Shown: in pieces, positions 41,823 through 45,050 of the stretch
How positions within the stretch are numbered: position 1 is the stretch's first letter
Layout: every line of letters starts with the position of its first letter
From: an uncultured Agathobacter sp.
GTDB lineage: Bacteria; Bacillota; Clostridia; Lachnospirales; Lachnospiraceae
DNA length: 45,050 nt
Assembly (NCBI GenBank): GCA_934365945.1
Contig: CAKRNE010000018.1
Location: 1 to 45,050 of the forward strand
Direction of reading: 5' to 3'
The notes under the pieces: generated by a model
Databases searched by the model: none
The model's input: the letters and a program-made list of their open reading frames with translations, nothing else
Told to the model about the DNA's origin: nothing
Program-made: the position numbers and the translations under genes

Positions 41823-43904
41823 CTATTCAAGCAGATTCTTCATACTGTTCACACTGATAAGAATTGTCGATCCATTGTGCAAAAGTGCTGTCGTAGTCGG
41901 CGGAAGCACTCCTGCCACACCAAGAGCAATGAGCCCTGAGTTAAAACCAACAATCTTTCGATAGTTGCTCTTTATACGTTTCATAAGAGCATTACTTATA
42001 TATTTGAGAGTAACAATCTGGTAGAGATCATCCGAGCCCACCGTAATATCAGCAATCTCGCGGGCAATTTCAGCGCCATCACTGATTGCAATACCGACAT
42101 TTGCCGCAGAAAGAGCCGGTGAATCATTTATACCATCACCAATCATAATGACCTTTCTGCCCTTAGCCTTTTCTTTCTCCACAAAGGCAGCCTTGTCCTC
42201 AGGTAAAACCTCGGCGTAGTATTCATCTACACCAACTTTTTTCGCAATGACAGAAGCGGTACGCTCACTGTCGCCTGTCATCATGACAACCTTTGATATA
42301 CCGGCCTTCTTTAATGAAGTAACAACTGCTGCTGCCTCATCACGCAGAGGATCCTCAATACAGATAACTGCCGAAAGCTTCCCCTCAATAGCCAGATACA
42401 GGTGCGAATAATACAGCGGAAGCGACTCAAACAGCGGCTCCTTTCCTGCAGGAACAACACATTTCTCATCTTCAAAGACGAAATGATAGCTTCCGATAAC
42501 AGTACGCTTTCCATTGATGGAGGTTGCAATTCCATGAGCCACAATATACTCAACCTTTGTATGCATTTCCTCATGGGAAAGCTCTCTCTTAGAAGCAGCG
42601 TCTACCACTGCCTTTGCCATGGAATGAGGGAAATGCTCCTCCAGGCATGCTGCCACACGAAGCATGTCATCAGATGAATACTCATCATTAAAGTTCACCA
42701 CATCAACCACAGTCGGATGTGCCTTTGTGAGTGTACCGGTCTTATCAAAGACGATGGTATCAGCCTCTGCAACAGCCTCAAGGAACTTGCCTCCCTTGAC
42801 CGTTACATTATAAAGGCTTGCCTCTCTGATAGCAGAAAGCACCGAGATTGGCATAGCAAGCTTGAGTGCACAGCAGAAATCCACCATGAGAATTGACATG
42901 GCCTTTGTCACATTTCTTGTCAGAAGATATGTAAGTCCTGTAGCTCCAAGCGTCCACGGAACAAGCTTGTCAGCATAGTGCTCAGCCTTGCCCTCGAGCT
43001 CAGATTTAAGCTTCTCGGACTCCTCTATCATAGTAACAATCTGGTCAAAACGATTGTTTCCTTCAACCTCCTTGACCCTGATAGTAATCTCGCCCTCCTC
43101 GACAACAGTGCCTGCAAACACAGTATTGCCGACAGTTCTTTGAACCGGAACCGACTCACCTGTCAGGGAAGCCTGATTGACCATCGCATCGCCATCTAAG
43201 ACCTCTCCGTCGAACGGTATGACATTTCCCATGTGGACAACAACCCTGTCGCCCTTTTCAATCTTTGAAGACTCAACGAGTATCTCCTGATTCTCAGGTG
43301 TCTTGAGCCATACCTTGCTCACATTAAGCGACATGCTTCTGGCCAGGTCATCAACAGACTTCTTGTGTGTCCATTCCTCCAAAAGCTCACCTATTCCAAG
43401 CAGAAACATAATAGAGCTTGCGGTAGAAAAATCCTTTGTGACAAGCGAAACCGTGATGGCAGTAGCATCAAGCACCGGCACCTCTATTTTTCTCTGCAAC
43501 AGACACTTAAGCCCAATTCCAATATACTTTATAGAGCGTCCAACAGTAAGCGCTGTCCTGATTGGCCAAGGCAGCAGGAGCTTTTTACTGTAATGCCAGA
43601 CAACACTTCCGATAAGTTTTTCCTGATATGAATTATTAAGCTCTCTTCCTGATGTCTTGATAACAGTCTGTGGCACATTGGCGCTCTCATAATGAAAGTG
43701 GCGTAGCAGCTCTATAATCTGCTCTCTGTCTCCTACATACTCAATCACAGCATCAGCCGTCCTGTCATAAACCTTTACAAAGGTAACATTCCTGTGATTG
43801 TGAATCACATAAAGCAGAGTGTCCGCCTGCTCATATGTCATGCGGTACTGCTCCATATGAACACGCATACGGCCTCTTGACTCATGCTTAATCGTAAATT
43901 TCAT
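41823..43904 (-). CDS. P1B-like heavy-metal P-type ATPase with CCALKLAMP motif
   Basis: A 693-residue cation pump. The N-terminal ~75 residues look like a degenerate HMA domain without CxxC. The actuator domain has SLTGESVP, the phosphorylation site is FDKTGTLTKAHP, and the hinge is MIGDGINDSPALSAA. The membrane metal site, normally CPC-type, reads FCCALKLAMP: proline is replaced and a lysine lies inside, so the ion cannot be assigned from the usual CPC, CPH or SPC classes. The nucleotide-domain HP motif appears as EEHFPHSMAKAV. The DUF6110 gene lies 18 bp upstream on the same transcript. Confidence 0.88.
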   Translation of the reverse strand: MKFTIKHESRGRMRVHMEQYRMTYEQADTLLYVIHNHRNVTFVKVYDRTADAVIEYVGDREQIIELLRHFHYESANVPQTVIKTSGRELNNSYQEKLIGSVVWHYSKKLLLPWPIRTALTVGRSIKYIGIGLKCLLQRKIEVPVLDATAITVSLVTKDFSTASSIMFLLGIGELLEEWTHKKSVDDLARSMSLNVSKVWLKTPENQEILVESSKIEKGDRVVVHMGNVIPFDGEVLDGDAMVNQASLTGESVPVQRTVGNTVFAGTVVEEGEITIRVKEVEGNNRFDQIVTMIEESEKLKSELEGKAEHYADKLVPWTLGATGLTYLLTRNVTKAMSILMVDFCCALKLAMPISVLSAIREASLYNVTVKGGKFLEAVAEADTIVFDKTGTLTKAHPTVVDVVNFNDEYSSDDMLRVAACLEEHFPHSMAKAVVDAASKRELSHEEMHTKVEYIVAHGIATSINGKRTVIGSYHFVFEDEKCVVPAGKEPLFESLPLYYSHLYLAIEGKLSAVICIEDPLRDEAAAVVTSLKKAGISKVVMMTGDSERTASVIAKKVGVDEYYAEVLPEDKAAFVEKEKAKGRKVIMIGDGINDSPALSAANVGIAISDGAEIAREIADITVGSDDLYQIVTLKYISNALMKRIKSNYRKIVGFNSGLIALGVAGVLPPTTTALLHNGSTILISVNSMKNLLE

Positions 43905-43922
43905 ATGACCGCCTCTTATCTT

Positions 43923-44261
43923 CTATGCCTCAGCAGTCTCTGCTGTAACCTCAGCCTGCTCTGCTTCCTGCTTATCAGCCTTAGCACACTCGCATACATC
44001 CTCAGATGCATCCGAAACCTTAGCAGCCTCAGCCTTAGCCTCGCGCTCCTCGTTGATGCTCTTAGCCTCAGCAAGAATATCCTCTGCATTCTCCTGAACA
44101 GTATTAACAGTCTTCATAACACAATCCTTAGCACGAAGCGCTGCTGCTGTACACTGTGTATAAGCACGCTTAGCATCCTTGCTTGATAAAATCTTGATAC
44201 CTGCTGTACCAAAAGCAACACCTGCTGCGAATAAACCTGAAGCTTTCCAATTAAATGACAT
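43923..44261 (-). CDS. DUF6110-like small membrane protein
   Basis: A 112-residue protein. The N-terminal WKASGLFAAGVAFGTAGIKIL is a short membrane or glycine-zipper segment; KRAYTQCTAAALRAKDCVMKTVNTVQENAED is amphipathic helix with conserved cysteines, and the tail is Ala/Glu-rich with CEC. This layout matches DUF6110 proteins that accompany P-type ATPases in Lachnospiraceae, recalled from memory. It may help the pump at 41823-43904, which begins 18 bp downstream. The ATG follows CAGGAGG. Confidence 0.7.
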   Translation of the reverse strand: MSFNWKASGLFAAGVAFGTAGIKILSSKDAKRAYTQCTAAALRAKDCVMKTVNTVQENAEDILAEAKSINEEREAKAEAAKVSDASEDVCECAKADKQEAEQAEVTAETAEA

Positions 44262-44318
44262 AATGTTTTCCTCCTGTATATTTAAAAAAAATCTAATTAA
44301 AGTTTACTTACAAGAAAC

Positions 44319-44348
44319 ATTATATTTCCCGGAAATACTGTTATTCAA
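44319..44348 (-). promoter_or_regulatory. Promoter of the DUF6110/P-type ATPase operon with palindrome
   Basis: Minus strand TTGAAT (44343-44348), 18-bp spacer, TATAAT (44319-44324). The spacer holds the inverted repeat ATTTCC-C-GGAAAT (44324-44336), well placed for repression by a metal- or stress-responsive regulator. Confidence 0.5.
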
Positions 44349-44514
44349 GCCTAATCTCATACAGTTCTAGCTAATCCATGTCCGAAAATTCCCCTGCCAT
44401 GCGCCTTCCCGGACTTATTGATAAAGTTTATCACTTCAATTGATACATACACAAAAGCATAACAACATCGAACGGACTCGAAAAAACGCACTATGTATAT
44501 TTTCAAGAAGGAAG

Positions 44515-44958
44515 TTATAAACATCTTTGCAAATATACCATATCTATTAACTGTACACCACACTCATAAATTGGGTGATCATAATTGTCCGTAAAGAAAT
44601 TCGGAATATTATGAGAACGGACAAATCCGCATTTTTCATAAAATGGTACGGTCAACGGACTGTCACCTGTTCCAACCTGCAAAACAGAATATTCATCTGC
44701 ATATTTACTGGCAAGAAAATCAATTAGTGCTTTCCCATAGCCCTTTCCCTGATTTTCTGGATCGACTGCGATATTCTTGATTTCAAGTATTTCGTTACCT
44801 TCATCGGTGACAACACATTCAGCTTTTACATTACCATCTTCAAGTACATACATACTACCTTTTTCAAGATAGCGATCAACCATGCTCTCCTGTTCATCAG
44901 CTAATAGCAATAATGATATAAACTGCTTTTTATTTTCATTCACTTCTCTGATTTTCAT
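44515..44958 (-). CDS. GNAT-family N-acetyltransferase
   Basis: A 147-residue acetyltransferase with motif A IKNIAVDPENQGKGYGKALIDFL (Q/RxxGxG/A for acetyl-CoA binding) and PFYEKCGFVRSH near the end. The start at 44958 follows CCGGAG by eight bases; longer starts lie at 45003. The substrate is unknown. It is the last gene in the window, and the right 90 bases hold no further feature. The gap 44349-44514 is also featureless. Confidence 0.9.
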   Translation of the reverse strand: MKIREVNENKKQFISLLLLADEQESMVDRYLEKGSMYVLEDGNVKAECVVTDEGNEILEIKNIAVDPENQGKGYGKALIDFLASKYADEYSVLQVGTGDSPLTVPFYEKCGFVRSHNIPNFFTDNYDHPIYECGVQLIDMVYLQRCL

Positions 44959-45050
44959 ATCCATTACTCCGGCAAACTTGAATTGAGATTTCATATATTC
45001 CAAGGGATTTAATAACTGTTATATTTTATTATCAAATATCTCTCAATCCC

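Noticed and set aside
44357..44563. 68-residue minus-strand ORF between the GNAT and DUF6110 genes
   Set aside because: No ribosome site, overlap with the GNAT 3' end and no recognisable motif.
1..45050. CRISPR array, prophage, rRNA or tRNA genes
   Set aside because: No regularly spaced repeats, phage structural genes or cloverleaf tRNA sequences were seen on reading both strands.

Overview
The window looks like the chromosome of a low-GC Firmicute of the Lachnospiraceae, most like an Agathobacter/Roseburia-type gut bacterium. This rests on the AT-rich DNA, strong AGGAGG ribosome sites, a spore photoproduct lyase, a DUF6110-type protein beside a P-type ATPase, an intracellular GH42 beta-galactosidase and B. 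subtilis-type ThyA. The genus is an inference. No rRNA, tRNA, CRISPR array or prophage was seen.

Layout. (1) 1-6000: an AgrC/AgrA-like quorum-sensing pair (GHKL kinase plus LytTR regulator) beside a secreted-protein cluster: a small soluble protein, a P-domain-like exported protein, a matrixin metalloprotease and a lipoprotein. Three near-identical tandem-repeat operators sit 7-8 bp upstream of three minus-strand promoters: one leaving the left edge, one for the regulator genes, one for the secreted cluster. This suggests one self-activating regulon, and it is the best candidate for an undescribed system here. (2) 6159-8290: scar region with an internally deleted IS1182-like element, a 5'-truncated AAA/PD-(D/E)XK gene, a UPF0175/DUF3368 toxin-antitoxin pair and a 27-bp direct repeat around the last two. 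(3) 8289-13838: a five-gene ABC exporter or immunity cassette, divergent from an OmpR/histidine kinase pair with phased TTCAGA repeats between them. (4) 13891-21924: DRE-TIM aldolase, MraY-like transferase, LacI regulator, AAA/nuclease protein, GH42 beta-galactosidase, PAP2 protein; the LacI-type operator TTGCGCAACT occurs at the lacI promoter and upstream of GH42. (5) 22038-28658: nitroreductase/HxlR, soluble chemoreceptor-like protein, recJ, truA, a SpoIID-like peptidoglycan-binding protein, a flavin reductase. (6) 29010-36723: probable thyA-folA-ilvB-ilvN operon, a possible small RNA, a Dus enzyme, an SDR, splB and a nucleosidase-like gene. (7) 36764-45003: MoxR/VWA pair with a leucine-rich-repeat neighbour, HEPN/MNT toxin-antitoxin, a P1B-like ATPase with an unusual CCALKLAMP motif plus a DUF6110 protein, and a GNAT acetyltransferase.

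Two copies of a palindromic 250-280 bp repeat (28673-28923 and, inverted, 41534-41810) share ends and a core. Each copy has its own self-complementary arms, which differ in sequence between copies.
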